A stretch of 64,000 nt of DNA from Symbiodinium natans (GCA_905221605.1 CAJNDS010002790.1:848597-912596), one strand, 5' to 3'; shown: positions 1 through 11,576, counted from the stretch's first letter. Notes: generated by a model from the sequence alone, not told the origin. Translations and numbers: made by a program.

Positions 1-1059
1 GGGCAGTTGATACCACAAGCATGTGGACTTCATAAGAGGAGAAGGCTGGTGATCTTTAGGCTCCTGCATTCGCCGCCGGAGAGAGTCTTCCGGGAAGGAT
101 TCAAGGTTTCGGGCTTGGAGTTCGGCTGCGTTTCTGGTCAGGAAGTCTAGGTGCAATCTTGAGATCTTGGCTAGCATGGTGGCTTCTTTTGGATGAAGTC
201 GGGAGCCAAAAGTACCCCAAACCAGAAACCCTCTTAAATTGACAATGAAGCCCTTGTTGTACCTATGTAGGGCTTGTCATTGAGGTCTAGGCACGAGATT
301 CTCGAGTTTATAGCGCATGCTTGTCTTTGTTGAGTTGAGAAGTTGGACCCTCTAAACCCTAAAGCCCTAAAACTTGAAAGCACCCAAAGCCCTAAGCCCA
401 AAAAAGGCAAAAAGGCCTCATACCCTTCATCCCTAGAGCCCTCGAACCTCTAATCCCGAAAACCCCAAAGACAGAAACCCCTAACCCCCACCCTCCGAAC
501 CCCCACCCCCTAAAGCCAAAACGCCTCCAACACCCCAAAACCCTCAAACCCTAACCTCCAAAACCCGGCACCCTCTATCGCCAAAGCCGAAAGCCCTAAA
601 AGACAAACCCTGTAAACCCTATAAACCCCAAACCCTATATGCCCTAAACCCACCTTATAAACCCCAAACCCGATAAACCTTATAACCCCAAGTCCCATAA
701 AACCCCATAAACCCTAGACCCTAAACACCAAACCCTTTAACTGTAAACCCAAAGACTCCAAACCCCAAGGCCGCAGGTACATCCTTTAAAGCCCATACCC
801 ATAAGCCTTGTAAACCCTGTAAACCCTATTACAATGTAAACCCTGCAAAGCCCTTAAAACGCAAACGCAAGGTGACCCTAAATCCCAAACCCCAAACGCT
901 AAACCCCCTGTAAGCCTTAAAACCCCAAAGCTTTGTCATAGTTGTGTACCATTTTACAATTTTGAGGGTACTTAAACCTTATAAGGAAAAAAAACAAATA
1001 AATGCATTTTTTTGTATTATCCCTACCATGAACTAGGAAGCCGCTAGGTACATCCTCAG
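1..1059. repeat. Degenerate telomere-like (CCCTAAA) tract without a recognised gene
   Basis: The first 340 bases are ordinary mixed sequence in which I recognise nothing. From about 350 to 930 the sequence is an irregular run of CCCTAAA-like heptamers with variants such as CCCTATAAA, CCCCAAA and CCCTGTAAA. This texture recurs through most of the window in both orientations and is the background in which the coding islands sit. Confidence 0.7.
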
Positions 1060-1117
1060 CTCTGCTTCGTCGACCCTGGCCAAGGCACAGCGCTGGCGCG
1101 AGGCTCCTCCCGCGCCG
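1060..1117 (+). CDS. PPR-like coding island (candidate exon)
   Basis: A GC-rich island starts just after CAG and ends where the telomere-like matrix resumes. One frame reads SSASSTLAKAQRWREAPP. The AKAQRWREA core resembles the helix-turn part of dinoflagellate pentatricopeptide repeats (xxAxAxRWxxAL). PPR proteins bind organelle RNA, but one partial repeat cannot assign a target. The exon ends are guesses, and the other two frames are also open over this length. It may belong with the PPR-like islands at 3418, 5505 and 5945. Confidence 0.35.
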
Positions 1118-3097
1118 GGGTGGGAGGTTCAGGGTTTGGGTTGTAGGGTGTAGGCTTTAGGGTTTAGGGTTTCGGGTTTCGGGTTTAGGGCTTAGGGTTG
1201 GGTTCCGGGCTGAGGGTTTAGGATGTTTATTGGGCTTATATGTAGGGTTTAGAAAGTTATGGGCGCCAGAGCGCATGACGACATTGCAATCAAGCAGCAG
1301 AGAATCTTGATTGACAGCTGAATCTCCATAATATATATATATAGATATATATATATATTTTTTTTTTGACGGATCCACCCTAATTTTCGGACACCCCCCA
1401 CTCTCATAAGCTTAAGGATTCAGGGTTCGGCAGGGTTGAGATCATCAGCGTGGCACATGAGAGCCTGCGGAAGGAAGCGAAGTACCCTCAGGGCTTCAGG
1501 GCTTCAGGCGTTTCATGTAGCGTGTCATGAGTTTCAGATCTTGGGCGTCTAAGAGGGAGCGGACCCTAAACCACTCAACCCTAAACGTCCCTACAGAGGA
1601 CCCTAAACCCCTAAACCCTAAACATCCCGAGACTCCCAACCCTACTGGGCCTTCATTGCAAAACACCCCCGGGGCAGGGGTTGTTACTCAGTCCTGCCGA
1701 GCTGGGCATCGAAGCGCCCCTCAGGCAGAAATTGAAAGTCATAGGGTTCTTAAGGGAGGGGGGTTCCTGGGGATTAGGTAGCTAGGGAACTCTACGGAAG
1801 CTTAGGGAGCCTTAGTGAGTGGAAGGGAGTATGAGGGAACCCTGGTTATATACCCCCCCCCTGAACCCCCCTCCCTTAAGAACTTGAACCAAAGGCAGCT
1901 TTGCATGATACTTAGACTTAGGAAACTTTCTAAATCTATCATTTTGTGAGAGAAAAAGAATATATATATATATATTTTTTCTATATACATATCTATACAT
2001 ATATCAGAATCCAGGACTCTAAGAGTAAAAGACTACAAGAACATCAGAGGAGAAGAATATGAAGATCTCTCAGTTTGGGCCGTTTTGGGTTTTCCTGTGC
2101 ATGAGGCTCTGCATTCTAATCGGAACCCCCAAAGAGAACAGCAACCGCTACGGAGCCCGAATACGCTAGGTCCCTTGAACATCGGCCCGAAATCCTACAG
2201 CCCTAACATCCAGATCCCCGCCCCCCGAAAAATGTAGAAACCCTAAACCTAGAACCTAAACCCTAAGCCCTTTTTGCTACCCTAGAACCCTAGACCCAAC
2301 TCCCACCACAACTCGAGGAATCTGGTCTTCCGTGGCGCGTCGCTGCCGCGGGGCGCGTGGCCACAGGCAGGGAAGCCCTCGGCCCTAGACCCTAAAAACC
2401 ATGAACCCTGAACCCTAAACCCTAAACCCTAGAAACCTGAACCCCTGAACCACTGAGCTCCCAATTGTTGCATTGGGTTCATTTTTTTCAAGGGTCTTGT
2501 CACTGCTTGTGCAAAAAGGCCGTTGCCCTGCCACACCCTAAACTTAAGCCCCCTAAACCCCCCAAACCCTAAACCCCTAGACCCCAGAACCCTAAACATC
2601 CTGAACCCTCCCCTAAACCCCTAAACCCCCTCCACCTATGAAATCCTAGCGTGCCGAGCTGGGAGGTACTCGTGCGCATGTCCATGCTGACATCCGAAGG
2701 TGCCTTTGCAAACAGATTTGGTTTAGGGTTCGGGTTTGGTGTTTAAACCCTAATTAGTCCCTTAAATAGGGTTCAGGGTTCAGGGTTCAGGTTTTGGGCC
2801 TACCTCTTCACCCCAATTATGGACCCTTGAAAGTAGGGGGGGGTACCAATTTGGCGGAACTCCCACGTCCAGCTTGCAAGGAATGCTTTGGCCTTGGGAA
2901 AGCTCTAAACCCCAAAAACCCCAGGCCCCAAAACCCAACAGACTCTAAACCTAGACTCTATAAACCCCAAACCCTAAACCCAAAAACCCTAAACTCCAGA
3001 CCCCAACCACATCGCCTGTGACGTACTTAAGGGGCTTCTAAGTGGGTCATAGCTACAGCTGCACATACAATTGGGTTGTAAGTACCCTGAACCCACC

Positions 3098-3357
3098 ACC
3101 ACGGACCACCACCACGGACCACCACCACGGACCACCACCACCACGGACCACACGGACCACCACCACGGGACCACACCACGGGACCACCACCACAGGACCA
3201 CCACCACGGCCACGGGACCACCACCACGGGACCACCACCACGGACTACCACAACAAACCACCACAACAAACCACCACAACAAACCACCACCACCCACCAC
3301 CACAACAAACCACCACAACAAACCACCACCACCACCCACCACCACCACCACCACCAC
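3098..3357. repeat. CCACCACCACGGA / CCACCACAACAAA satellite
   Basis: This is a tandem array based on CCACCACCACGGACCACC that grades into CCACAACAAA and then pure CCA triplets. It is open in several frames only because it is low complexity. I do not treat it as coding. Confidence 0.85.
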
Positions 3358-3417
3358 GTCTGAACCCTTTAAACCCTAAACCCCAGACCTAGTTATAAAG
3401 TACCCTGAACCCTCCAA

Positions 3418-3492
3418 GAAGGCCTTCCACCCAACGCCGTGATCCTGGGCTCCGGCGCGGGGTCCTGCGCCAAGCAGGGCGCAACCTGGCAG
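3418..3492 (+). CDS. PPR-like coding island (candidate exon)
   Basis: The frame reads EGLPPNAVILGSGAGSCAK followed by QGATWQG. This follows the layout of dinoflagellate PPR units: a Pro-Asn linker, an A-helix with a small-residue face, then CxKxGxxWQ. Candidate AG acceptors precede it (CCTCCAAG) and the island ends in TTTGGGG matrix. It is a partial motif, and the donor was not identified. Confidence 0.5.
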
Positions 3493-4556
3493 GGCTTTGG
3501 GGCTCTTGGGCTTTTGGTGTTTTGGGGTTTTGGGGGTTTGGGTTTGTGGTTTTAGGGTTTAGGGTTTAGAGTCTGCAGAGTAGCAACCGTCAGGAAACAG
3601 AGGCCACGTTCACCGGGAAAGTTTCGGAAACACCCGGGGGCAGAACAGCCAGGCAACAGTCGGCAAACAGCACGGAGACCAGCGGGAAACGAGAACACAC
3701 CGAAGCATTAGGGTTTAGGGTTTGGGTTTAGGGTTTTTCCTGAATGTGGCGGGGCTGCTTTCTGACTGTGTCTGTGCTGTTTCCTGAATGCCGCTGTGCT
3801 GTTCCGACTTTGTTTCCTGACAGTGGCCGCGCCGTCTGCCTCTGGGGTTAGAGTCTACTGCGTTTGGCAGGTTTGGGTTTAGATCTACAGATTTTCGGCC
3901 TACAGGATTTAGAGCTTGGGGCCTCGGGATCTGCAGGAATGTGCGGGGTCGCTGGGTTGTTGTTTTTTTGGACATCTGATGTTGCAGGACAGTCCAAGGG
4001 CGCACGGTCCTAGCCGCGGTAGGATCCCGGGGGCCCTCAACTCCCCAAAACTCCCCAAAAAACACTGGTGCGGGGGGCGGGGGGGTGGTTAGGGCTTACG
4101 GGTTTAGGGTTTCAGGTTCTTCGGGGTTCCCTGTAGTAGGGAAGAGGTGTCAAGGGGAGTGCCAGACATCACGAGCTCTTACCCAGGAGTGGGTGAGAGC
4201 ACATCTTCTCCTTTGGCGCTACCTAGGCGGCTCTCCTTACGTGTTTTGAACTTCGAGTCTTCAGGGTTTAGGGTTTAGGGGCAGCCCACGCAACCCCCCC
4301 CCGAAACCTTTCGAACCCCTATAGACCCCAAAAGGCCCCTAAAGCCCTGAAAGCAACCAACGCAAAGAAAAGTAGACTTGCCCGGATTCCCAAGACGAAA
4401 ACGGCCAGTTCGCGGTAGGTTCCCTAAGATTCCTCTTTTTTTTAGGTGCGGCCATTTGCAGACGTGCCCTTACTCAAAACGCGCCTTCTCCCCAACATAT
4501 CAAACCCCCGAAAAACACTGGGCCAACCTCATTTAGAAACCTCGAGGCAGCGTTGA

Positions 4557-4624
4557 CTTGGAGGTTCATGCTCAAAACCGTATATAGGGCACCTTTAAGC
4601 CTGCTTATACGTACCCCTTCAAGC
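4557..4624. repeat. Foldback family B, degraded copy
   Basis: The left arm is CTTGGAGGTTCATG and the decayed right arm is TACGTACCCCTTCAAG. Better copies are at 27232 and 56256. Confidence 0.45.
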
Positions 4625-5047
4625 AGGGTTTAGTATTGAAGGCTTTTCGATCTCCTGCCCCCCCACCCCCCCCCCGCTCCCAGTGTGAGCAACAATTTCG
4701 CCTTCAAGGTGGTTGATGTTATGGCAAGGGGGGAGTGGGCCTTTTTGGGGCCCTGAAGCGCAGAAACCCGAAGCCTTTAAGCCCGTTGCACCCTTTAAAC
4801 TCTGAACACTCTTTAAACCCTCTAACCCTTTCAGCCCTTAGAACCCTTTAACCCCTTCAAAGAACTTCACCCCCTTTGAACTCTTTGAACCCTTTAAACC
4901 CTTCGGAGCCAAAACTCGAATTAGGTATTTTGAGGGCCCGTGCAAAAGCAGAAATGGCGAGGCCTAGGCCCACGTTTCGACATTGTGGCCGCGAATGCGG
5001 GTTTGGGCGGGGCCCGCTCTGGGTGGGGCTCCTTTTGGAGGATTTAC

Positions 5048-5100
5048 TTGAAGGTTCACGGGTACCTATAAGTGCTATAAGCGTCCTAAATGGGTTTTCA
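5048..5100. repeat. Foldback family B, single arm
   Basis: One arm, ACTTGAAGGTTCACGGGTAC, is followed by CTATAAGTGC. The opposite arm is lost. Confidence 0.4.
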
Positions 5101-5504
5101 AGCGGGGTGTAGCTGATAAGGGTCAGAGAGATCACGTCCGACCAAGCGGGGGCTTTCTGATTAGGCCTTGTTGGGGTGGGGGGGGGGGACCTTGTGTCAG
5201 GTTAGGTTTGTGTTTTTTTGGCAGTTGGGTCTCTGGTGGTTCTTTCGTTCAAATTTCTTGGGCCTGAGCCAACAACTCCAGCTTGCAGGCGAAGTTCTAA
5301 GTTGCTGTCGAGGTCTGGGTGGGGCGATCGAAGGTCCAAACCCATGTGCAGGGAGAATTTGAGGCTGTAGGGTTTAGCGACAAGCCTTTGCGAATGAGTC
5401 GCCATGTATTCGCGAACCTAGACTCCAACTGCTGAGCCCTTAACCTCAAAACCTGAAACCCTTACACCTTCAGCCCTAAACCCCCTAAACCTTACATGAA
5501 GCAG

Positions 5505-5588
5505 ATGTCAGGCCACGACTGGCGCGGTGCCCTGGCCCTGAGCTGCCTCTGGGCAGCCAAGGGCCTGGATAGAAGTGCTGCCACGTGC
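5505..5588 (+). CDS. PPR-like coding island (candidate exon)
   Basis: After GAAGCAG the frame reads MSGHDWRGALALSCLWAA then KGLDRSAATCA. The pattern W-x-x-A-L-x-L with a helix, then KGLxxSxxTC, is the second helix and inter-repeat linker of a PPR unit. It lies between the islands at 3418 and 5945, which supply a complementary first helix. The phase relationships between the islands were not resolved. Confidence 0.5.
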
Positions 5589-5944
5589 GCATCGCCCACT
5601 TTCAGTTCAAAGACTAGGTACAGTAGGCCCTTGGGAGATTACATTTTTCCCCTATTTGGGTTTAAGCGGACCATATTCAGGAACAATTTTCAGAGGGTTT
5701 TAGGGGCTATCCTAGAAGACAATCACCCAGCCTGCGGTGTTAAGTCTGCAAAGCAAACATGCGCCAGGATTCCTCGGAGTGCGTCAGCCTGTGTCTTTGG
5801 ATTTGTGTTTGGCGTTTAAACACCTCCAGTTGAGACCGAAGCCCCGCATTTAGGGCTTTAGGGGTGTATAGGGTTTAGGGTGGTTTGGGATTTAGGGTTC
5901 GGGCTTTAGGGTTCAGCTCCGAAACTTCGAGGTGTTGAAGTGAC

Positions 5945-6024
5945 AGGTACGGCGCCCTGATTGGCGCTTGCGAGGCTCCTGGTCGTTGGCAAGAATCGCT
6001 CGAGCTTCCCGGCATCCACACTGG
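5945..6024 (+). CDS. PPR coding island, best match (candidate exon)
   Basis: The frame reads RYGALIGACEAPGRWQESLEL. This closely follows the dinoflagellate PPR signature xYxALIxACExxGRWQxALxL. It follows a GACAG acceptor-like sequence. PPR proteins normally act in organelle RNA processing. This is the clearest of the PPR islands and the reason I interpret the neighbours the same way. Confidence 0.6.
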
Positions 6025-6091
6025 CTATACATGGGTTCCGGGTACAGACACAGACACACGCGCGTGCTTGTATGTTATATTAAGAAGGCCA

Positions 6092-6168
6092 AGCCTTAAA
6101 CCCTAAACCCTCAACCCTCAACCCTGAACCCTAAACCCTAAACCCTAAACCCTAAACCCTAAACCCAG
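6092..6168. repeat. CCCTAAA tandem block
   Basis: About ten near-perfect heptamers, with CCCTCAA and CCCTGAA variants at the left edge. Confidence 0.9.
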
Positions 6169-6263
6169 GCTTTCGGGCCGCAGGATGAACTTACAATCCC
6201 AGAGGGCCCTTGTTTTGCAGCCTGAGCACCACCCAAGCCTTAGGCGTTTGTTGGGGCTCTTGG

Positions 6264-6310
6264 GGGAGCCCTACTTGGAGGTTCGTGGGATACTTGTAAC
6301 CCAGCTAAAA
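6264..6310. repeat. Foldback family B, single arm
   Basis: ACTTGGAGGTTCGTGGGATA matches the family B arm, and the rest is degraded. Confidence 0.4.
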
Positions 6311-6416
6311 ATTGTAATTGTGTAACCATGAAGCTTCAAGTGCTTTCCCTGTGGAAGCAAGAGCCTCCTCTGGAAGCGTACAGCCCTTTAAGCCCTAAGT
6401 CCTCCGAAGCACCTTG

Positions 6417-6500
6417 CAATGGAGGCTCCTCCGGCAAGCGGAACGATGCGGCGCGGCCGACTGGCACCTGGCCCACGATTTCATCTTGAAAGCTGGGGTT
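6417..6500 (+). CDS. Possible PPR-related coding island
   Basis: The frame reads QWRLLRQAERCGAADWHLAH then DFILKAG, a GC-rich amphipathic sequence beginning with the W-x-L-L of PPR second helices. No firm splice signals were seen. Confidence 0.35.
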
Positions 6501-6813
6501 TCTGCAACTACCTGTACTCGTTTGCGGGGGCTAGAAATTGGGATTGCGTTTGGGCTTAGGAAGTGACAACCTACAAACCCAGCAAATCCGACATGACCTT
6601 CGCCGCATCTCCCGCCTCAGGATCAGCTGCCAGTCGGCCATAACCACCTGCGCATATGCCGAGCGTGAGCACAACAAAGGAAGCGCATCTTGATTCTGGA
6701 AAGGTTCTTGAGAAACTTTCGGTCGTTGAAGGATCCTAAGCTCACGTACTCTCCTGCTGCAAGCGGAGGTCCGAGAATCGTGAACTCTTGTACTGTGAAG
6801 GAGGCAAGTGCAC

Positions 6814-6900
6814 TGGTTCTGAATTAGTAGGGAATGAGGGAATTAGGGCCGCTAAGGGATTACATAGGGCCCTAATTCCCTCATTCCCTACTAAGAACCA
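6814..6900. repeat. Foldback family D (MITE-like)
   Basis: This is an inverted repeat with outer ends TGGTTCT / AGAACCA and arms TAGTAGGGAATGAGGGAATT and the complement AATTCCCTCATTCCCTACTA. The loop is only about 15 bases, so a nearly perfect hairpin is predicted. A second copy is at 20317. Confidence 0.85.
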
Positions 6901-7368
6901 AAGTGGTCGCGTGGAGCGCAATCGGCGAAATCTGTTTGCACCCCGCGCCCTACCCCCCGCGCCCGCCCTCTGCAATAGGGGTGACAGGTCTTTATGAACA
7001 CCCATTGGTTTTTCCGGGATAGATTCAGGGCTCTGGGATTATAGGGCCCAGTGTTCTTAAGGCTGATGGAGTTTAGGGTGTCTGGGCTGGCTGAGACGTC
7101 TTTGCTACACCTCGAAGCCCTCTACACCAGCCATGCACGCTGCTGCGCCGAGTCCACCTTTTCGGCTTTATGACAGTTGACTAGGTTGTGCTAAGCTGAG
7201 CACGGCAGAGAATGAGCTGTCCTGTCCAAGCACGGAGACTAGAGATCATACAGAGCTGGCTGCTCTTTCTGCGAGATGCTGACCTGAAGCTGTCCGCAAG
7301 CTTACGTTGCAATACGCCGCATGTCCAATACCCGCAAACAAGGTGAAACGACAACAGGAGCGGGAGCA

Positions 7369-7412
<44 letters not shown>

Positions 7413-7446
7413 TGAGAGCGCGAGGGACACACACACACACAGAGAC
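7369..7446. repeat. (GA)n then (CA)n microsatellite
   Basis: GAGAGA repeats with CAGA interruptions pass into an ACACACAC run. The open frames here are low-complexity artefacts. Confidence 0.9.
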
Positions 7447-7880
7447 AAACAAACAAGCAACAAGACAACAACGACTGAATACTAGCCTCTTCATGAATTC
7501 ACATGAAGTCTACTCAAACAAGCCCTTAACTCTGCAACGTTGGAGACCCTTGCTGAAGTACGGTTTAGTGTTTAGGCTGCTGACGAACCTAACTCCCTGT
7601 TGGCCTTCGAGCTGCCATGGTGGCCAACCAGCTTTTCGGTGGGGGCCCGGGCCCTGGAAGCACATCATAATCCCCTCCCCCTAAAATTAACCGCGAGGGG
7701 ATTCGGTTGCTGTAAACTCTCGAAGGTCCTGTAGTCCTTAACAATACTACAGCAGAGTCCCAATCACGATCCCTTGATTCGGGGGCATGGCGCCAAGTAA
7801 GACCTGGGTCCCAGGGCTTTACTAAACCCTAATTAAACCGTAAAACCCTGAACCCTAAACCCTAAACCCTAAACCCTAAA

Positions 7881-7960
7881 GCGGAGGCCGCCCTTCTCCC
7901 TCGCCGCATCGGCGCGTCTGCCGCGCATCGAGCCAGGCGGCTGGTTGCCGGGAAGAAGGT
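7881..7960 (+). CDS. GC-rich coding island, unidentified
   Basis: A sharp GC-rich island directly after a CCCTAAA block reads AEAALLPRRIGASAAH then RARRLVAGKK. It ends at AAG followed by GTCTCA, a possible weak donor. It could be part of the PPR-like series, but the match is too loose to assign. Confidence 0.3.
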
Positions 7961-8352
7961 CTCAAGGCTTCCGGGTGATTCAGCATTGTAAGTTAGGGTT
8001 TGGGTTTAGGGCTTAGGGTTTAGGGTTCAGGGCTTAGGGTTTAGGGTTTGGGGTTTGGGGTTTGGGGTTTGGGGTTTGTTCTGTCTGGAAGGTGTTGGGC
8101 TTCTGTTGGAGGTTTGTTGTGTGTGGGTGGGGGGGGGGAGGGGCGTGGTCTGTCGTGCTTGTAGGACAGTGCCGATAGCACCTTGCAGTCTTTGGAGTCA
8201 AGGCTAGGGTTTAGGGACCCTAAACCCTGAACCCCCTAAAACCCCTAAACCCCGTAAACCCCCTAAACCCCCTAAACCCCCTAAACCCTAAACCGGAAGC
8301 AGTTCAAGGCCAGGGTTTAGTTGCAACTGCTGAACTGAACCTCTCTGTCCAG

Positions 8353-8418
8353 GAGGCGTCGCCGTCCCTTCGGCGGCCAAAGAAGAAGAAGTCCAAGAAG
8401 GCCGACAGTACCAATTAG
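8353..8418 (+). CDS. Polybasic terminal exon candidate
   Basis: Acceptor-like CTCTCTGTCCAG is followed by a 22-codon frame ending in TAG. It reads EASPSLRRPKKKKSKKADST then N. It belongs to a recurrent class of short Glu-then-Lys/Arg-rich islands (compare 31741, 43994, 44190, 45687 and 47130). A basic tail like this would suit nuclear targeting or nucleic-acid binding, but no domain is recognisable. Confidence 0.45.
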   Translation, partial: EASPSLRRPKKKKSKKADSTN

Positions 8419-8620
8419 GAATTAGAAAGCATACCCTTGACATTCTTTCGCACCACCGAACCTATTATATCACATAATAGTCAAGCACGGCTGGCAACTT
8501 ACCCCAAAATCCTTTTCGAACCCTTCACGAGCCAGACTCTGAAGTCTAGAGAGCAGTTTAGGGTTTTAGGGTTTAGGGTTTTAGGGTTTAGGGTTGGGGG
8601 TTTAGGCCCAAGAGAGTCAG

Positions 8621-8706
8621 GCAGAGGAGGAGGAGTTGCGACGAGCTGCCGCCCAGGCAGCAGTGGCACAGGCACACTTGGAATTTGGGCGACCTTGGGG
8701 ACCAGG
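8621..8706 (+). CDS. Internal exon candidate, acidic/alanine-rich helix
   Basis: An AGTCAG acceptor precedes it and a strong GTGAGT donor follows at 8707. The 86-base island reads AEEEELRRAAAQAAVAQAHL then EFGRPWGP, a likely helix or coiled-coil segment. Strong signals at both ends make this one of the better internal exon candidates. The product is unknown. Confidence 0.5.
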
Positions 8707-9954
8707 GTGAGTTGCTTGTTTCCGAATCTCTTCGTCTTGTGTCCTGGGCTGTCTCTTACTCACAGACATCGGTGTCTTCTCATTTGTCTTCTGTGGCTTC
8801 GGCGCTTCAGAGAGCCTGGGGCTTTGCATTGGGTTTGCCCCCGGGGTGTCTGTTGCAGCAGTAGTCTCAGAGATTTAGGGGTGCGAGGATGTCGTTGCAT
8901 GGCCGCAATCACCCAAATTCACAGCTTGCTTACCGTTTCATCTTCTTCGTGGGCTCAAAGAGCTATGCTCCAGACAATGCAGGATCGCGATCTTAACCCG
9001 CCTGTGGCCCAGACAGAAACCTCTCACCCTCCCCAGCGCTTCAAGAGATGCGAGTCCCCCACCAAAGACCGGCCGCTCAGGGTTTTCAAGGGTCCTTAAG
9101 GGGTTCGAAGAGGTCTTGTGAACAAGGGTTCTAAGGCTTAAGAGCTTTCGGGTCCAACCTGAGAGTGGACCCTTGCAGCCTTTCAACGCCCACATGGGGC
9201 TGCGAGTCTTCTGGCGCCCTCCGGTTTGCCGCCCAGTGCGCCGTGCCCTTGCCGAACGCAGCGGAGGCGCCGGTTCTGCTTTTGGGACTATGGGGCCAGT
9301 TGAGGACACTGGACATAGGATGGGTCTTTGTGCACATAGAGTTGAAGGTTTGGGGTTGGTTTAGGGTTTTCGGCTGTTCTGGTAGGGCATTCTGAGATAT
9401 CTTGCCCTGCTTTGCTCCAGAGGTAGGGCCTGTGGCGATTGCGGAGCGTCTGCGTCGTATCTGTTAAGGGTGTAGGTTGTGGGGCTTAGGGCTTCGGAGA
9501 TGCCATAGGTTCCAAGCACTGGAGAAGCAAAGCAGAATCAAAAGCATGGAGCACCCTAAATCCTCATCTCTACAGAAAGCCCCCCTAAACAACCCTAAAC
9601 CCTGCACCACAGGGCTTGTAGCCAGATAAGGGTTCAGTCATGTGGCATCAGAGATGTAAAGCCGGCATCCTGCCAGAACATGGGAGCTGGTTTAAACATG
9701 TGGGCACCTTTTTTCACACCTCAAGCCTGGAGTTAATGCTAAACCCCGAGCCCAAGCATGTTCGAGCTGCTAGCACTTCCACACTGGACGTAGGCGTCCG
9801 GGTTTACAGCTTATAGTGGACTAGGTTTGTAAGTTTAGGGCTTAGGGCTTGCATGGCTTGTTTTGGAAGGTTTAGGCTTTAGAGTTTACAAGGTTTAGGG
9901 TTTCAGGTTGAACCATAGGGTCTCGGCAATGGTCTAGAAGTTTCCGAGCTACAG

Positions 9955-10014
9955 AGGTCTGGCAGCATTGAACAGATCCTCTCCGGCACCCTCGGCGAGG
10001 ACATTGGCCTCTAA
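9955..10014 (+). CDS. Terminal exon candidate, unidentified
   Basis: After GCTACAG the frame reads RSGSIEQILSGTLGEDIGL and stops at TAA (10012-10014). It ends only a few bases before the telomere-like matrix resumes. I do not recognise the family. Confidence 0.4.
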   Translation, partial: RSGSIEQILSGTLGEDIGL

Positions 10015-10186
10015 CTCTGAATCGAACCCTAAACTGGGTCATGGTTGAAAATCATTTTACATTTTATGAATACCTTAGCCCAATAAGGAACAAAAAATGC
10101 CACGGGCCGTCAAGCTTGAGATGTTCGTGGGCCAGTCTGATGCCGAAAGCCCAGGATCGAGGTACTAGCACGGTGAGTTTGGGGGT

Positions 10187-10282
10187 GGGGATGTTCCCCC
10201 TCATACCAACAGCCCGAGATAGGGATTGCAATAGGGGGTACTATAATCCCAAAGAAGGACTATTCGTATAAGGGGAGTTTGG
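10187..10282. repeat. Foldback family A copy 1 (diverged)
   Basis: The left arm is ATGTTCCCCCTCATACCAAC and the right arm GGACTATTCGTATAAGGGGA is its degenerate complement. The centre is GGGATTGCAATAGGGGGTAC. Family consensus outer arm: GTTCCCCCTTATACTAACAG. Confidence 0.7.
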
Positions 10283-10699
10283 GGAATTGAGGGCATTTCC
10301 TTGGCCTCATAACTGCCAAGTTTCATGCCCGCAGTCCCGACATCAACAGAAGCACGTACATGTTACTGGCCAGATGAAAGTTAACCCTTGTACAAACGTA
10401 GATGCCCTGCAAAATCGACCCCAAAGACGCTTGTTTGCTAGCAACATCCACACTGTTTGCCTAACGCTCCACCACCTGAGGGTTAGGTTGATTGTAAGTG
10501 GGGGTCTCCTTTTTCTTGGGACATCCTAGAAAGAAAGGGCCCGTCGCCCCTATTCGTGATTTCCGGGTTCGCGCTGGTCCACTTAGGGCTCAAGGGGGAT
10601 GGCTTTTTGCTTTTGAGCCCAACGCCCTGAAACCTGTATAGGGTTTAGGGTTGGTTTAGGGTGAAAAACCCCCTAAACCCCCTGAACTCCGGGATGCAG

Positions 10700-10793
10700 G
10701 ACATACCAGGTGCTGGTGGCAGCCGGAGTGGCCGGGTCTGTGTCAGCGGCAACCTTCTACGGCCGAGTCAGCCCCTGCTCAGCACAATTTGGG
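10700..10793 (+). CDS. Coding island, possibly PPR-related
   Basis: After GATGCAG the frame reads TYQVLVAAGVAGSVSAATFY then GRVSPCS. The TYxVLxAAxxAGxVxAA pattern is reminiscent of a PPR first helix, but the match is loose. No clear donor was seen. Confidence 0.35.
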
Positions 10794-11108
10794 GGGTTAA
10801 ATGGTTGGGGGCTTGGGGTTTTAGAGTTTTGGTGTCCTAAACTCAAAGCCCTGAACCCGTAAACCTACACCCACGCCCTTCGTTTAGGGGCACTCAGGGT
10901 TCGCACCTGAACCCCTTGACTGCGACAAGTCCAGAGTAAAGTGCGTAGCTGTCGAGGGCGCGGTACTTAACTAAATCCTCAACCTTAACCCAGAAACACA
11001 TGTTTCTCTGATCCGTCCGCCGAGGGATTGGCATGTCTTTCTGTCGCTTCATATGCAGACGGGAAGCAATTCCTTCCATCCTATGCTCCAAACATCACAA
11101 GTTGCACA

Positions 11109-11240
11109 CGAGAGAGAGAGAGAGGGAGTTAGAGCGAGAGAGAGAGAGAGATAGGGAGGGAGAGAGAGAGAGAGAGAGAGAGTGAGAGAGAGCGAGAGAG
11201 CAAAAGAGCGAGAGAGCGACAGAGAAAGAGACAGACTAAG
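11109..11240. repeat. (GA)n-rich microsatellite
   Basis: GAGAGA runs with GAGC and GGGA interruptions. Confidence 0.85.
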
Positions 11241-11550
11241 CGTTTGACCAAGTCTTTGCGTTTTGTAGAAGTGACTGACTCGACTTTTCGTAAGCCTAAA
11301 CAGCATCGGCGAAGTTGCTGAGGTGATGATCCAGATGAGAGGGCTTCCTGGCAGCATGCTCTTGGAGCTCGTCCGGATCGCTGTAGTATATTATTGAAGT
11401 AGTCAAGCACTGGCCCTATCACCTATGAAGCCACAAAACCCACGAGATTGGAGATGGCTACTTACAGGCTTTGTGTTGGGATTTCACACTTATATGTTGA
11501 TGTTGCGTGCATATATATATATATATGTGCACATATGGTACCCCTCCCTG

Positions 11551-11576
11551 GGGGGGGGGGGGGGGGGGGGGGGGGA
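11551..11576. repeat. Poly-G tract
   Basis: An uninterrupted run of more than 20 G follows CTATAT-type and TACCCC sequence. It is one of about ten long poly-G tracts in the window. Confidence 0.9.

Larger units (their letters stand above)
3493..5504. repeat. Telomere-like matrix with foldback remnants, no recognised gene
   Basis: Mixed TTTAGGG and CCCTAAA heptamers alternate with unique sequence. Two degraded copies of foldback family B lie near 4557 and 5048. GC-rich patches around 3600-4060 and 4930-5040 are open in several frames but have no motif or splice context that I trust. Confidence 0.5.

Noticed and set aside
2989-3392. Val/Trp/Gly-rich and His/Pro-rich frames across the CCACCACGG satellite
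   Set aside because: Low-complexity array open in several frames on both strands.
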